A DNA stretch of 64,000 bases from Adiantum capillus-veneris. Taxonomy: Eukaryota > Streptophyta > Polypodiopsida > Polypodiales > Pteridaceae. This document shows positions 31,443 through 42,176 of this stretch, piece by piece. Below the pieces are notes generated by a model. It saw only the letters and a list, made by a program, of their open reading frames with translations, was not told the DNA's origin and did not search any database. Location of the stretch: contig CM043954.1 of NCBI GenBank assembly GCA_014529385.2, positions 3,354,501 to 3,418,500 of the forward strand, in the 5' to 3' direction. Each line of letters opens with the position of its first letter. Position 1 is the first letter of the stretch. The position numbers and the translations under genes were made by a program.

Positions 31443-32227
31443 ATGGATGGTTTGTTGAAAAATACAAAGCCGCCAACTTTTAAGGGAGAGCAAAGAGAAC
31501 ACAATAAAGATGCGTATAATATCTTCCTGGGTAAGTGGGATGGGATTCACGATCTGTGATGCATTCCGGATGCAATCAAGGCACTTCAAACAAGTCTAAC
31601 ATTATAAGGCAAGGCCTATAAATGGTGGATGTCTCTCAAGGAGAAGGGCATCATACCACAGCCTTGGAAAACCTTTGAGACTGTATTTAGAAAAGATCTT
31701 TTTCCGCAAATGAAGCGGACCAAAATTTGTCTGCTTGGGATAAGTGTACCATGCGACAGCATAACACATTGTTGGAATATAGCTCGCACTATCAGGATGT
31801 CATTTGAAAGCTAGAGGGGTTAGATAGCTTTCAGCAAGTGCTTGGGTTTATCCGCGGGTTGACACCAAAGCTTAAGAAGCATGTCAAGACTCAGGATCCC
31901 AAGACTCTTGAGGAGGCAATAGTGCAAGCTCATATTCATGATGATCCCAACAAGAGACCGCTTCATAATACTCATGTGCTTTCCACGACACATGCAAATG
32001 CATGCACACAGCATGGGCACAATAAAAGAAAGACTCTAGTAGCTGCATCGAAGGACTCTAAAAAACTCAAGGGGTCTAGTGAAGTGCGCATGCAAGAGCA
32101 TGTGCGTGTGTGCAACAATGGAGAAGAGAGAAGAAGAGAGGAGATACAGGTTTGGGTGGACTCCAAACACAATAGTGTTAGGGTTATGAGTCCTTATTGT
32201 TTATGTAGAATGAATGGTCAGTGTTAG
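31443..32227 (+). pseudogene. Gag of Ty3/gypsy element I, broken
   Basis: From ATG 31443 (MDGLLKNTKPPTFKGE) the frame has two stops, then AYKWWMSLKEKGIIPQPW and FETVFRKDLFPQ, the core of a Retrotrans_gag capsid domain. A frameshift near 31720 leads to a segment with MRQHNTLLEYSSHYQDVI, LGFIRGLTPKLKKHV and EEAIVQAHIHDD, also typical of this domain. The C-terminal part is Lys/Arg-rich. No zinc knuckle, protease or RT follows, because element J begins just after. Dead copy. Confidence 0.75.
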
Positions 32228-32291
32228 TTCCTGATTAGTCTCTGTCCACCCAACACTTAGGGGTGGCACATTGGTCTTCACCACCCCAACA

Positions 32292-32307
32292 ACGTCCCAC
32301 TTAAAGG
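32292..32307 (-). promoter_or_regulatory. Polypurine tract of element J and LTR start
   Basis: The minus strand reads CTTTAAGTGGGACG followed by TGTTGGGG, which resembles the AAGTGGGAG-ATTGTTGGG arrangement common at the 3' end of copia elements. The LTR to its left is truncated; its end is not visible. Confidence 0.5.
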
Positions 32308-32378
32308 ACAATGTGCCTTTAAGCTGGGGTGACAATGTGTATATCCATACAATACAGGTAGACAATGACCATGATCAT

Positions 32379-32690
32379 CTACCCAATGCCCATGAGTTCA
32401 CAACAATGTGCAAACCTCTCTGAAGGTAAGCCCTTTGTTAAAAAATCAACAGGATTCTCAGTGGTGTGAATCTTGGCAAGCTGCAATCGTTTGTCCTCAA
32501 GCACCTCACAAATGAAGTGATACTTCACATCCACATGCTTTGTTTTTGCATGAAACACTGGATTCTTTGCCAATTGTATAGAACTTTGGCTATCACAATG
32601 CAACACATGCATCTCAATATTGATTCCCAAGTCACCCACCAGCCGACCAAGCCATATAGCTTCCTTGCAAGCTTCTGAAGTTGCAACATA
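32379..32690 (-). pseudogene. Copia RNase H C-terminal part (element J)
   Basis: The minus strand reads LHCDSQSSIQLAKNPVFHA, then TKHVDVKYHFI and TTENPVDFLTKGL, the standard end of the copia RNase H. A stop near 32690 separates it from the RT part (CVTLSTTKA is followed by a stop, then ATSEACKEAIWL). Confidence 0.85.
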
Positions 32691-33356
32691 TTAAGCTTTT
32701 GTAGTAGACAAGGTAACACAATCTTGCAAACGAGATTGCCATGAAACTTCACCTCCAATGAATTCAAAAACATAGCCTGAAGTGGACCTTCTCTTGTCCA
32801 AGTCTCCTGCATAATCTGCATTTGTGCAACCTATTACACATGCTTCCTTTATTCCAAAGCAAATGCACATGTCTTTTGTACCATTAAAATACCGCCTAAC
32901 CCCTTTCACTGCCTCCCAATGCTTCTTGCCTGGATTTGACATATATCTGCTAACAACTTCCACTGCAAGAGAAATATCAGGACACGTAGCAATCATAGCA
33001 TACATCAAACTCCCAACTGTAGAAAAATAAGACACTTGTGCCATTTCAGCCTTTTCCTCTTTAGACTTAGGGCAATCATTTTTAGAAAGTTTCACATATG
33101 GAGGCAATGGATTACTCAATGTCTTCCCCCTCTCCACATTGAAACGCTTGAGCACTTTAGCAATGTACTCAGATTGAGACAAATAGACCAGTTTCTTGCA
33201 TATGTCTTGCCTAATGTGCATGCCAAGGATATGGATTTCTTCACCCATGTCTTTCATTTCAAATTTTGCATGTAACTCTAACTTCAAGGTTGAAATCTCA
33301 TCCCTGCATTTCCCAAAAATTAACATATCATCCACATAAAGGACCAAAATCAGCAA
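32691..33356 (-). pseudogene. Copia RT C-terminal half and RNase H start (element J)
   Basis: 221-codon frame with catalytic LYVDDMLIFGK, the palm and thumb segment LGMHIRQD and YIAKVLKRFN, the connection YMSNPGKKHWEAVKGVRRY, and the RNase H start TNADYAGDLDKRRSTSGYVF. Catalytic Asp residues look intact. The frame shifts relative to the block to its right (33350-33781), so RT is not translatable as one protein. Confidence 0.85.
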
Positions 33357-33850
33357 ACTACCATCTTTAGCTCACTTAGTGTAAAGGCAATGTCCATATC
33401 TCTATGTGTGTCGCCTTGAGAGAGCATGAACGAGTAGAATTTATGATACCACTCCCTTGATGACTGTTTTAGACCATAAAGAGTCTTTTCTAACTGACAC
33501 ACCAAGTCTTCATTGCCCTTCTCAATACAACCTTCTAGCTGCTGCATATAAACTTCTTCTTGAAGATCACCATGCAAGAATGCCATCTTGACATCCATCT
33601 GGTCAAGTTTCATGTCTCCTGTATCAACCAACAAAAGTACCCACCGCAGAGTAGTCATCTTGACAACTGGAGAAAAGATCTCATAAAAGTCAATACCCTG
33701 CTGCTCCTTGAATCCTTTAGCAACAAGTCGTGCCTTGTACTTGGGTTTATTATCATGAGGTGTAATTTTTTGCTTATACACCCAGTTTCATGGTAATGCC
33801 TTTTAACCTTTAGGCAATCAAACCAACTTCCAATTTTGATTCTTATGAAG
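33350..33850 (-). pseudogene. Copia RT N-terminal half (element J)
   Basis: Encodes KARLVAKGFKEQQGIDF, FSPVVKMTTLRWVL, LDQMDVKMAFLHGDLQEEVY and LEKTLYGLKQSSREWY: the canonical RVT_2 motifs. The first catalytic Asp sits in the MDVK motif. Ends in a frameshift at about 33355. Confidence 0.85.
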
Positions 33851-34050
33851 TGAGTCCATTTTTTATTGCATAGCTTTATCCCACTTTACCTTGTCATCCA
33901 TTGACATGGCTTCCTTATAGAAGGAAGGCTCTCCGCAATCTATCAACATAATGTATTCCAATGAGGGAATAAATCTATTAGGTGGCCTTGAAACTCTTGT
34001 AGACCTTCTAATAACTGCTTAAGCCGGTTGTGCCTCAACAACATCTTGTA

Positions 34051-34860
34051 CTACATGAGGATTTTGTACTTATTGTTTGACATTAGGCACTTTAGCCCAT
34101 TGTGGACAACTCGATCTTCTTGGAAGATAACTCTCCTGACCTCCACTGTATGCACATGTTTCTTATGCATCTTTTCTTCATTGAAGTATACATCATTGCT
34201 ATGAACTATCTTTTTAGCTTTAGGATCCCATAACCAAAATCCCATCTTGCCAGGATTAACATAGCCAAGAAATATGCATTTCTTTGACTTAGGATCCAAC
34301 TTGCTTGAAAATTCCTTTGGAACATGGCAATATGCTTCACAAACAAAGACTCTAAGATGTTTGTAAGAAGGTGGCTTCCCAGACCAAAGCTCTTCAGGTA
34401 CCTTCTCATTTAAAGCCTTGTTAGGAGATCTATTAATAAGATGGACAACAATTGTTAATGCTTCCACCCAAAGTCCATTAGGAAACTTTGCATTAGACAA
34501 CATGCTATGTAACTTCTCTTGTATGGTATGGTTCATCCTCTTAGCAACACCATTTTGTGGAGGGTTATATGGAGCAGTCAACTCACTTTTGATGCCTTTG
34601 GAATCGCAAAAATTTTGAAAGGCTTTAGTGACATACTCATCACCATTGTCTGGCCTTAAGCACTTGACTTTCTTGCCAAACTGATTCTCCACTAATGCCA
34701 CAAAATCTTGAAATTATAAAAGAACTTCATCCTTCTTCCTGAGAGGATATACCCACACTTTCCTTGAGAAGTCATCAATGAATGTAGTAAAGTACAATGA
34801 ACCTCCCATGGATACGTTAGGCATAGGTCCACACACATCATTATGCACTAACTATAATGG
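34051..34860 (-). pseudogene. Copia integrase core (element J)
   Basis: The upstream part reads [18 protein letters not shown] with the first catalytic Asp, then a stop. The main frame has CLRPDNGDEYVTKAF with the second Asp and PYNPPQNGVAKRMNHT, in which the third catalytic residue, normally Glu (NGVAERMNRT), is Lys. It continues through LWVEALTIVVHLINRSP, LRVFVCEAYCHVP and KCIFLGY. The D-D-E triad is therefore incomplete and this integrase would be inactive. Confidence 0.85.
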
Positions 34861-34893
34861 CTCACTTTTTTGAGCGCTCCTTTTGTGTGGTGA

Positions 34894-35607
34894 CTATGTT
34901 TGTGTACCATAAAGACAATGCTCACAAACTGAAAATTTTGAGAAATTGAAGCCAGGAACATGACCAAAATGAGACAAGATTTTCATTCTCTTTTGAGACA
35001 TATGTCCTAACCGGCAATGCCACAAATAAATAGTTGGTTGCTCGGTTACACAAATTACATGGTTTTTAACATTGGATACATGTAGCATGTACAAAGTCCC
35101 AGACTTTGAACCATGTGCTACCACTAAAGAACCGTTGGTGATTTTCCATGAACTATCACTTGATGTGCAGTATCCTACGTCATCCAATTGTCCTGTACTA
35201 CTCAGGCATTTGGTAAGCTTTGGCACATGTCTCACATTCTTGAGCATGAATGAAGAACCATTCTAAAATTTCAGTTGCACATCACCGATACCAACTATGT
35301 TGCAAGAAAAATCATTGCCAAGATGAACACGACCTTTACGTGCTGCATCATATGTATTGAACCACTCCCTGTGAGGAGTCACATGAAATGATGCACCTGA
35401 GTCAAGAAGCCAATCTTGTAAAGCATAGTCATTAGTGGCAACCAAAAAAGCTAAATCCATGGCAGATGTGAGATAAATGTCTCCATCAAAATATTCAACA
35501 AAAACATTGTTGATCTCTTCAATCTTTACACTGATTTCCTTAGTCTTTCCTTCTTCCTGCTTCTTGTCTTTATCTTTCTCTTGTTTCCACTTTTGAGAGT
35601 CTTTCTT
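34894..35607 (-). pseudogene. Copia protease and GAG-pre-integrase (element J)
   Basis: Protease: DWLLDSGASFHVTPHREWF with an intact D-S-G at 35263-35460. Then LKNVRHVPKLTKCLSSTGQ and the GAG-pre-integrase zinc finger with LWHCRLGHMSQKRM and CEHCLYG (34894-35247). The Lys/Glu-rich segment 35461-35607 is the linker that follows the gag zinc knuckle. Element H is inserted at 35612/40564, inside that linker and knuckle. Confidence 0.85.
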
Positions 35608-35608
35608 T

Positions 35609-35612
35609 ATAT
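35609..35612. repeat. Target-site duplication, left copy (element H)
   Basis: ATAT, matched by ATAT at 40564-40567. Only 4 bp, AT-rich, so modest support. Confidence 0.5.
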
Positions 35613-35808
35613 TGTAGAGTTTTCTAGATTGGATCTCTCCTGCCTAACAAGAAGGATCTGCTCTCTATTAATAGGCACCTCAGAGTACATCAGCAAGAAC
35701 CCTTACATCAGCAAGAAACCCTTGGAATGGTTTCTGTTACACGGTTGTTATCAACACACGTGGACATAGGAGTCTGACTCGGCATGTGACCTGGCAACCA
35801 ACACCACA
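35613..35808 (-). mobile_element. 3' LTR of element H
   Basis: 196 bp; includes a short internal duplication (ACATCAGCAAGAA occurs twice) absent from the other LTR. The PPT follows at 35809. Confidence 0.85.
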
Positions 35809-35826
35809 CTTCCCCCCCCAAAAAAG
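35809..35826 (-). promoter_or_regulatory. Polypurine tract of element H
   Basis: The minus strand reads an A run, GGGGGGGG, then AAG immediately before the LTR. Confidence 0.8.
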
Positions 35827-35883
35827 GACTGAGATCATACAAAAGGACCAAGATCATACAAAGTGAGCAGGGAACAAGAATCA

Positions 35884-37200
35884 TCAATTGTAGGGTCGCA
35901 TGGTATAGGGGCCGTAATAGGGCTTTATGAAAGTCGTGTGAGCACACATTAAGGTGCCATTTGAATCGCACTGGAGTCGATAAGTATTTGTTCGAAGGCG
36001 TTGAAGGATTGTGCAGGGACCAAGCCATTTATGGAGCAATGACTCACTCAAGTCTGTTTTGCGTAAAGAGTAGTAGAGCATGACCTTAGAACCTTCAACA
36101 TACGACACTTTCTTGCGACCTTCATCATAGATACGTTTTTGCCTAGCCTGAGCCTGGAGAAGATTGTGCGTGAGGGCTTTGCGTAGAAGAGGTTGAGATT
36201 GTTGAAGGTAATGAAGCCAGTCAATCGCATCTGCCTTCGATGCTTCAACCTGGATGGTTTTCAAATATGGAGGTAACCGCGGAAAGCGACCATATAAGGC
36301 CCAAAACTTGGGGGGTTCACTATGTGTAAAACTATCATATCACGTGCATTCAAGACATGTTTGTAAAAACCCTTATCTGTGAATTTTTTAAGGAATCAAA
36401 TGTACCCTTTTCTTTTAAAATCTGTAATTTTTTTTCAAATTTGAAAAATAGTATCCCTTCTGTATATATATTTATGTAAGTTTCAAGAACTTTAAATACC
36501 CTTCTGTTGAACTCACGTGATAGGTTACATTTTTCTTAGGTGACCTACCCGGGGCCCAAAAAGGGCTGGACTTTCGTTGAAGCTTGAACAAAGGTATTGT
36601 ATGCATAGACTGCGAAGGGAAGAACTTCATCCCAATTTTGGTGAAGGGTATCCACAAAAGATGCTAACACCTGCTTGATAGTCCGGTTCATCCTTTCTGT
36701 AAGACCGTTATTTTGTACATGATAGCGAGAGGTGAATAGCTGCGAAATTCCCAAACACTTTGTTAGGACTGCTAAAACCTTGCTTTTAAATTGAGTGCCT
36801 TGATCAAACAAAAGTTGAAGAGGGCAACCATGATTGAAAATGACTGTTTTCAAGAGAGCAGCTGCTACTATAGATGTTGTTCGGGTAATGCAATAGCTAC
36901 ACAGCATCTGGTGAGGTAATCAGTTGTGAGCAGAATGTATCTATTTCCCTGAGTGGAAGCTGGAAAAGGACCCATGAATTCCCATCCTACAAGTTCGAAT
37001 GGCTCATGGACTGTGATTGGATCTAAAAGGGCTACTTGAGTGGACAGAGATTTGATTTCTTGACATGTGAGACATTGTTGGATGTGTTGTGAGATTGATC
37101 TACGCATGCAGGGCCAATAATATGATTTACGTATCTTTTCTAATACCTTGTGAAAACCCAAATTCCCTAAGAGGGGATGGTTATGATAGTAAGTTAAATA
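35884..37200 (-). pseudogene. Integrase (element H), interrupted by an insert
   Basis: Zinc-binding part: YYWPCMRRSISQHIQQCLTC. Core: VGWEFMGPFPASTQGNRY, where the first catalytic Asp of the usual DFMGPFP is Glu; LFDQGTQFKS with the second Asp; HVQNNGLTERMNRTIKQ with the Glu. After VQPFLGP the frame is broken by a 246-bp insert (36307-36552). The C-terminal domain resumes with RIYDEGRKKVSYVEGSKVML and LLHKWLGPCTI. Frames change between blocks. Dead copy. Confidence 0.85.
36298..36561. mobile_element. MITE-like 246-bp insert with a 9-bp target duplication
   Basis: 36307-36552 is AT-rich, non-coding, and flanked by GGCCCAAAA at 36298-36306 and 36553-36561. It interrupts the integrase of H exactly between conserved blocks. 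The ends are imperfectly inverted (GGGGGGTTCACTATG; the other end inverted gives CCGGGTAGGTCACCTAAG). A 9-bp duplication is typical of Mutator-like elements, so I infer a MULE-type MITE. Confidence 0.65.
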
Positions 37201-37881
37201 GAGGGCCTGAGTGCTATAGGAACATAGATTCGTGGGTCATGTGAGTGATCTGTGTAGAACAACACATCGTTGAAGATTACAAAGTTTTTGTGTTGGTGAG
37301 AAAGAGTGAGAGAGCGTATCGTGCTGATAATGGATTGTATATTGGGATCTTGTTGCTGAGCTACTGTCATTTGCTGCATAGTAACTGATAGATTAGATGG
37401 AGGAGGTAATAATTGCATGGATTGGAGTTCAGCCCTTGAGAGACAGTCTACAATGTTAGTTAGTAGCACCACGCCTATAGGAGAGCTTGAAAGAGTACTC
37501 TTGTAAAGCCAGCACCCATCTAAGAAGCTTCCCAAGGGGATGTTTCTTCTGGAGTAGAGGTATGAGGGGCTGATGATCTGTTTCAACCTGGACATTAGAG
37601 CCCTGAAGGTATGGATGAAATTTGGCGAAGGCCCATACAATAGCTAGTAATTCTTTTTTTGTAGTGGAATAGTTAGACTCTACTGGTGTAAGAGCCCTAT
37701 TAACAAAGCATACAAGTCGCCAAGTTTGTGTTTCATCTTGTTGTAGAATGATAGCTCCTAGACCTGTATTAGACGCATCTGTTTGAAAGATAAAAGGTTG
37801 GTTGAAATCTGGATGTGCAAGAACTACAGCTTGAACGATGACCTGTTTGAAAGCTTTGCTGGCAACTTGATGTCCATTCAA
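37201..37881 (-). pseudogene. RNase H and connection (element H)
   Basis: Encodes FIFQTDASNTGLGAIILQQ, VESNYSTTKKELLAIVWAF and VQVETDHQPLIPLL: the Ty3/gypsy RNase H Asp/Glu/Asp motifs. The chromovirus-like continuation toward integrase is in another frame (37194-37640). It appears otherwise complete. Confidence 0.85.
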
Positions 37882-38790
37882 ACTTATGTCCCTTTTTTAG
37901 CAGTTGGCAAAGTGGGTAAGTTATAGCTGCCATGTTAGAAATGAATCTCAAGGAAAAATTAGCCATGCCCAAAAAGGTTTGCAAACTTTTGACATTAGTA
38001 GGTGCTAGGTAATCTTGTAGAGCTAGTACCTTGCTGGGATCCATCTGTATCCCTTCACTAGAGTTGATGAAACCAAGATACTTCAACTTGGTCGTTCCCC
38101 ATTTGCATTCCCGAAACTAAAGCTGTAGATTGTAGTTTTTGATTCGTGTCAGAACTTCATATAGAACTTATAAATGCTTCTGCCAAATAGTTGTGTGAAT
38201 CAAAATATCATCAAGATACACCAGTACAACTCCTTGCTGAATGAGGTCAAAAAAATGAAATTGGCCGTTCATTGAAAGGTACTACCCGCATTGGAGAGAC
38301 TAAATGGCATTCTTGTGAACTCATAGAGGCCTAAAGGTATACGAAAAGCTATTTTGTGAGCATCGACTACGTTCAACGGAATTTGGCAATAACCAGATGC
38401 AAGATCCAAAGAGGTGAAGTATCTTGACTTTCCCAACCTATCCAATAGATCATCCACTCTAGGTAGAGGATACAGGTCATGTATGGTGACTCTGTTCAGA
38501 GGTCGAAATTGATACAGAATTGATAACTACCATCATCCTTCCTGACAAGTTGGGGTTCAAATGCCCGATCACTAGTAAAGGGGATGATGAAACCTTTTTG
38601 GAGCATGTCTTTAACAACTTGGGTGATCTGTTCATTAGCAGCAGGAGAGCGATGACGGGATGCCATGCGCACTGGAGGAGAATCTCCCGTGCGGATTGAG
38701 TGACACACTGGCAAATTTATTTTTGAGGCAGTAGTGTGTGTTGTGAACAGTGAAGGAAATTTTTTGAGAAGTGATCGGATGTCATGCATG
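37882..38790 (-). pseudogene. Reverse transcriptase (element H)
   Basis: Blocks in different frames: VRKDDGSYQFCINF, then FTSLDLASGYCQIPLN, FRIPLGLYEFTRMPFSLSNAGSTFQ, a catalytic region near 38200-38230 (plus strand TCATCAAGATACACC, matching VYLDD), then KYLGFINSSEGIQMD and LQTFLGMANFSLRFI. MPFSLSNAGSTFQ deviates from the usual [13 protein letters not shown]. Stops and shifts make it non-functional. Confidence 0.8.
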
Positions 38791-39260
38791 CGGGTTTGAG
38801 CATCTAGGAGACAATGTTGTATGTGGATAAAATTAGGTCCCTGGCTAGCATAAAGGAATGGAATGGGCAGAGTGTTTGGAAGGATCAGGTGATTAGTATC
38901 AAAGTGCAGATGTGCCTGGGACTTAACAAACCAATCACAACCAAAAGTAAGAGGAAACAATTGTCTAGGAAGGACATGAAAACGGTGCATGAACCTGCAT
39001 TGTGATATGTAGAATGTACAATCTACTACGCGATTAGAGTAATACAATTCTTTATTGTCGCCGAAAAGTACAGAGATTGGTGATGCTAGACTTGTATCTA
39101 AACCTAACTGCTCAACTAAGGATTGAATGATAGATGAGATAATGCTACCCGAATCTAGGAGTGCTTCGTGAGATGTGTCCCCAATGTGAACTAGAGTGGA
39201 ACACACCATGCGACTAGAAGAGGCGGCAGCTTGAAAGTGCGGGGATTTCCCTTCCATCAA
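38791..39260 (-). pseudogene. Retropepsin domain (element H)
   Basis: Encodes HEALLDSGSIISSIIQSL with D-S-G intact, the body with FYISQCRFMHRFHVLP, and FGCDWFVKSQAHLHFD, which corresponds to the LG-x-DW motif. It is in one open frame with the RT start. The domain looks complete even though the element is not. Confidence 0.8.
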
Positions 39261-39339
39261 CCACCCGCCTAAATGTTTTTCGGAAGAGCAGCAAGTGTGG
39301 CCACATTGTCCACCTGAATCTGTGCTTGTTGAATCTATT

Positions 39340-40287
39340 GATTTGCTCGCAATCTCCTACAGTGCCGCCTGATGTGACCATAATTGTTACAATAAAAACA
39401 TTTGGACGTCCTTGAGCATCTTGATCTAGTAGAGCCCTGTAGTTATTAATTTGTGTGTTTTGGACATCTATGTCCGTAGGAGTGGGAATTTGATCAGAAA
39501 GTGATCTATATTGTGAAGGTTGTGTAAATGATGGTGATACCTAATTATGCTCAGTTTGGATGGTACCCTCAATTTGTTGAGCCACCTGAAGGAGAGTGGT
39601 CAGCCTTGAAGCTCGTACTCTCCTTGAGGCATCATAAAATGTGGTCAGCCCTTGATCGCAAACATGGAGGGAGATGTCATGTCGTAATCTGGGCCACAGG
39701 AAGAAAAGCTTCATCTCCTCGGATATAGTAGCATCTACATGCAACAAAAATTGATTGAGTTTCACAGAAAATTGAGCCACTGGTTCATGTTGTTGTTGAT
39801 GCAATGCATTAAGTTGCCGTAAGGCAGTTTGGGTAATATTATGATGAGCAAAATTTTGGATGAGGAGGGACTTGAGTAACGTCCAATCAGCTTTAACGAC
39901 ATCGACATCAGCTTGCTGGATCAACCAGGTAGCAGCAACACCTTCAAGGAGAGTACGAGCTTCCATGGCTCGACAATCGTTTGATCACTGGTAATAACCA
40001 GCTACATTGTCAAAGTGGTCTAACCATGTGAGGACATCCTCCATAGGCAAGCCTAAGAAAGGTTTGGGCCTAATTTTTGGATCTGTGTGTTGTCTATGGG
40101 TTGAGATGTTAGCAATGAAGCTCATTAGATTCTGGTTCGTGTGGTTAAATTGAACCAGTAGACCCAAAATAGCTTGAAAGATTTGCTCCAGAGGAAGGAG
40201 ATGTGCAGAAAACGTAGGATTCATAGAATGGGCATCCTCATATTGAGGAGAGGAGGGCTGGTGTCGTGGAGAGAGTGGATGGATCAT
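39340..40287 (-). pseudogene. Gag with zinc knuckle (element H)
   Basis: From ATG 40285-40287, with an in-frame stop near 39980. Capsid-like region: RTLLEGVAATWLIQQADV, DWTLLKSLLIQNFAHH and LNALHQQQHEPVAQF. A zinc knuckle in another frame near 39355-39400, CFYCNNYGHIRRHC, fits C-x2-C-x4-H-x4-C. Order and content are normal for a Ty3/gypsy gag. Confidence 0.75.
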
Positions 40288-40390
40288 GATGGCTATAGTC
40301 GAAAGCTCAGAAACTGGTGGCTTGGGGAAGAGAGAGTCTCAATCAAGAAACGCTACGAGCCTTCTAGAATGGGTCAAGAAGAGTTCCCCT

Positions 40391-40408
40391 GCCCGTCAAC
40401 TCCACCAA
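40391..40408 (-). promoter_or_regulatory. Primer-binding site (element H)
   Basis: The minus strand reads TTGGTGGAGTTGACGGGC beside the 5' LTR. TGG plus a GC-containing tRNA-like complement is PBS-like; I cannot name the tRNA. Confidence 0.6.
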
Positions 40409-40563
40409 TGTAGAGTTCGCTAGATTGGATCTCTCCTGCCTAACAAGCAGGATCTGCTCTCTATTAATAGGTGCCTTAGAGTACATCAACAAGAAACCCT
40501 TGGGACGGTTTTGTGTAAACATAGAAGTTTGACTCGGCATGTGACCTGGCAACCTACACCACA
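40409..40563 (-). mobile_element. 5' LTR of element H
   Basis: 155 bp, same ends as the 3' LTR but 41 bp shorter through two small indels. Confidence 0.85.
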
Positions 40564-40985
40564 ATATGACCCTTTTTATGACAATGATAGCACTTGATGT
40601 CTTTTTGGTCACAAGATTTGCTAGGAGATTTTCCTCTCTGATTCTGCTTACTCTTTTCCTATGATCGACCACGAACAATGAGAGAATTGCTAGTACCACA
40701 AGAAGCGTGAAGATTCTTCTTGCTAACCTCTTCGATAACAAAATTGCCCTCAACATCCATACATGTTAAACCATCAAGAGGTGTTGAGTTACTTATGGTT
40801 GTGCAAAAGTATCCCAACTTTCTGGAAACGTAACTAGGAAGAACATTGCTTTGAAAGAATCATCAAAATTGACTCCTTGTGCAAAAGCTGACTAAAAGTT
40901 GTGTTGAACTCATTGAGATGGTTGCACATGGGTGTGCCCTCATCCAAATTTTGAAAAAAGATCTGGAATCCTTGAGACACTTAGA
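40564..40985 (-). pseudogene. Copia gag C-terminal part with zinc knuckle (element J)
   Basis: The minus strand reads LLHKGVNFDDSFKAMFFLV and TFPESWDTF, typical of the UBN2-type copia gag, then CYHCHKKGHI, the first three ligands of a CCHC knuckle, cut by the H insertion. The knuckle and linker resume at 35607. The N-terminal gag is absent, because at about 40990 the sequence changes into the leader of element C. Confidence 0.8.
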
Positions 40986-41033
40986 ACCTCCCTATATAGC
41001 CAAAGTAGAATTTTGACCACTTTATGACCCTGG

Positions 41034-41057
41034 AGACATCCTACGCGTAGGATGTCT
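41034..41057. repeat. 24-bp palindrome, C type
   Basis: Perfect palindrome with arm AGACATCCTACG. The arm differs from A at position 8, with the matching change at position 17. Confidence 0.95.
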
Positions 41058-41318
41058 TTTTTGCTCTGTTTCAGCTCAAACTTACACTGTAGCTTCTCCT
41101 TGATGTGCTTAACTCACAGCTATTTTTACTTTTTGATTCTGACACCTATAGGTTGGTCAAATGATCAAGAATCTGTTCCAAAAGCCTGATGTCTGTTCTG
41201 ATGAATTCCCAAGTCAAATCAACTCCAAATTGGACCAAATTTGCCTAGGAGGCTTGCCTAAGGCTATACAACACCTTGCTATGTCCACAGTTTGAATTTG
41301 GCCTCTAAATCATGCCTT

Positions 41319-41342
41319 AGACATCCTACGCGTAGGATGTCT
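41319..41342. repeat. 24-bp palindrome, C type
   Basis: Perfect. 285 bp from the copy at 41034. Confidence 0.95.
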
Positions 41343-41443
41343 AACTTCTCAGAATTGCCCCAAATTTGAACCACAGACTCTCCTTGAGGTGCTGATCACT
41401 GTGGTATGCTCAGAATTTATTTTAGAGTCCAAAATCACACAGA

Positions 41444-41467
41444 AGACATCCTACGCGTAGGATGTCT
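41444..41467. repeat. 24-bp palindrome, C type
   Basis: Perfect. 125 bp from the copy at 41319, the same interval as in A. Confidence 0.95.
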
Positions 41468-41886
41468 TTTTGGTCTGTTTGACCCCAGACTTGTCCCGCA
41501 GCTTCCCCTTGATGTCAGTAACCCAGTGGTATGGTTAGATTTTGGTTTGGATTTCAAAAGTCCCAAATTTAGCTATTCTTGCCTTTTGTTTGTCCAAAAA
41601 CGCTAAAGTCTGTTCAATCTTCACTTTCACTGACCCAAATGAGATGAAATTTATCACATGCACTCAAAACATCATGTATAACATGCACATGAAGTCACCC
41701 TATGGTTTGGTCTCAAAATTAGGCTTTGGACACAATTTGGGTAGGATGTCTGGCAATTTTCGTCTTTTGGTCTTATCCTGTCAAGATATGGTCAAGTTTC
41801 CCTTTCCAGGTGAAAATAGGGTAAAACCTACCTTCTGAACACACTGGTAACCTCAGATTTAAAAAAAAATGCCCAGATCACCCTGT

Positions 41887-41910
41887 AGACATCCTACGCG
41901 TAGGATGTCT
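41887..41910. repeat. 24-bp palindrome, C type
   Basis: Perfect. 443 bp from its neighbour, the only interval that departs from the A/B pattern. Confidence 0.95.
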
Positions 41911-42176
41911 ACTGCTGATTTTTTTGAGACTGAAGTGTCCTTGATGCTTCCTTATGCTCTCAGCAAGTGCAAGTATGCTTCACAATTGCAAAAACATGCA
42001 AAAATCACTCAATTAAGCCTTTGCAGAAATTTTACGTTTTTTGACTCCGCCTTTTGTCTTTTGGTCAACAAAAATAGGGAAAAACACCCAAGTCAATATG
42101 TTACTAGGATAAAACCTACCCTCTGAACCCACTGGTGCAGTCAGAATTTTCAAATTTGGTCTCCAGAACCCCCTTG

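Larger units (their letters stand above)
35613..40563 (-). mobile_element. Element H: short-LTR Ty3/gypsy retrotransposon nested in J
   Basis: 4.95-kb minus-strand element with LTRs of 196 and 155 bp (TGTAGAGTT to CACCACA), PPT, PBS, and gag, PR, RT, RNase H and integrase in gypsy order. The coding regions are interrupted by stops and shifts. Copia J continues on both sides, so H inserted into J. LTRs this short are unusual next to the 0.9-2.1 kb LTRs elsewhere in the window. Confidence 0.9.
32246..40989 (-). mobile_element. Element J: Ty1/copia remnant, split by element H
   Basis: Minus-strand copia element. Order from the 5' side: gag and zinc knuckle (40564-40985), interruption by H, then protease, GAG-pre-integrase, integrase, RT and RNase H down to 32379, then a PPT and a short LTR start. 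Integrase before RT is the Ty1/copia order. The 5' LTR and gag N-terminus are missing where element C abuts. The left end is approximate. Confidence 0.8.
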
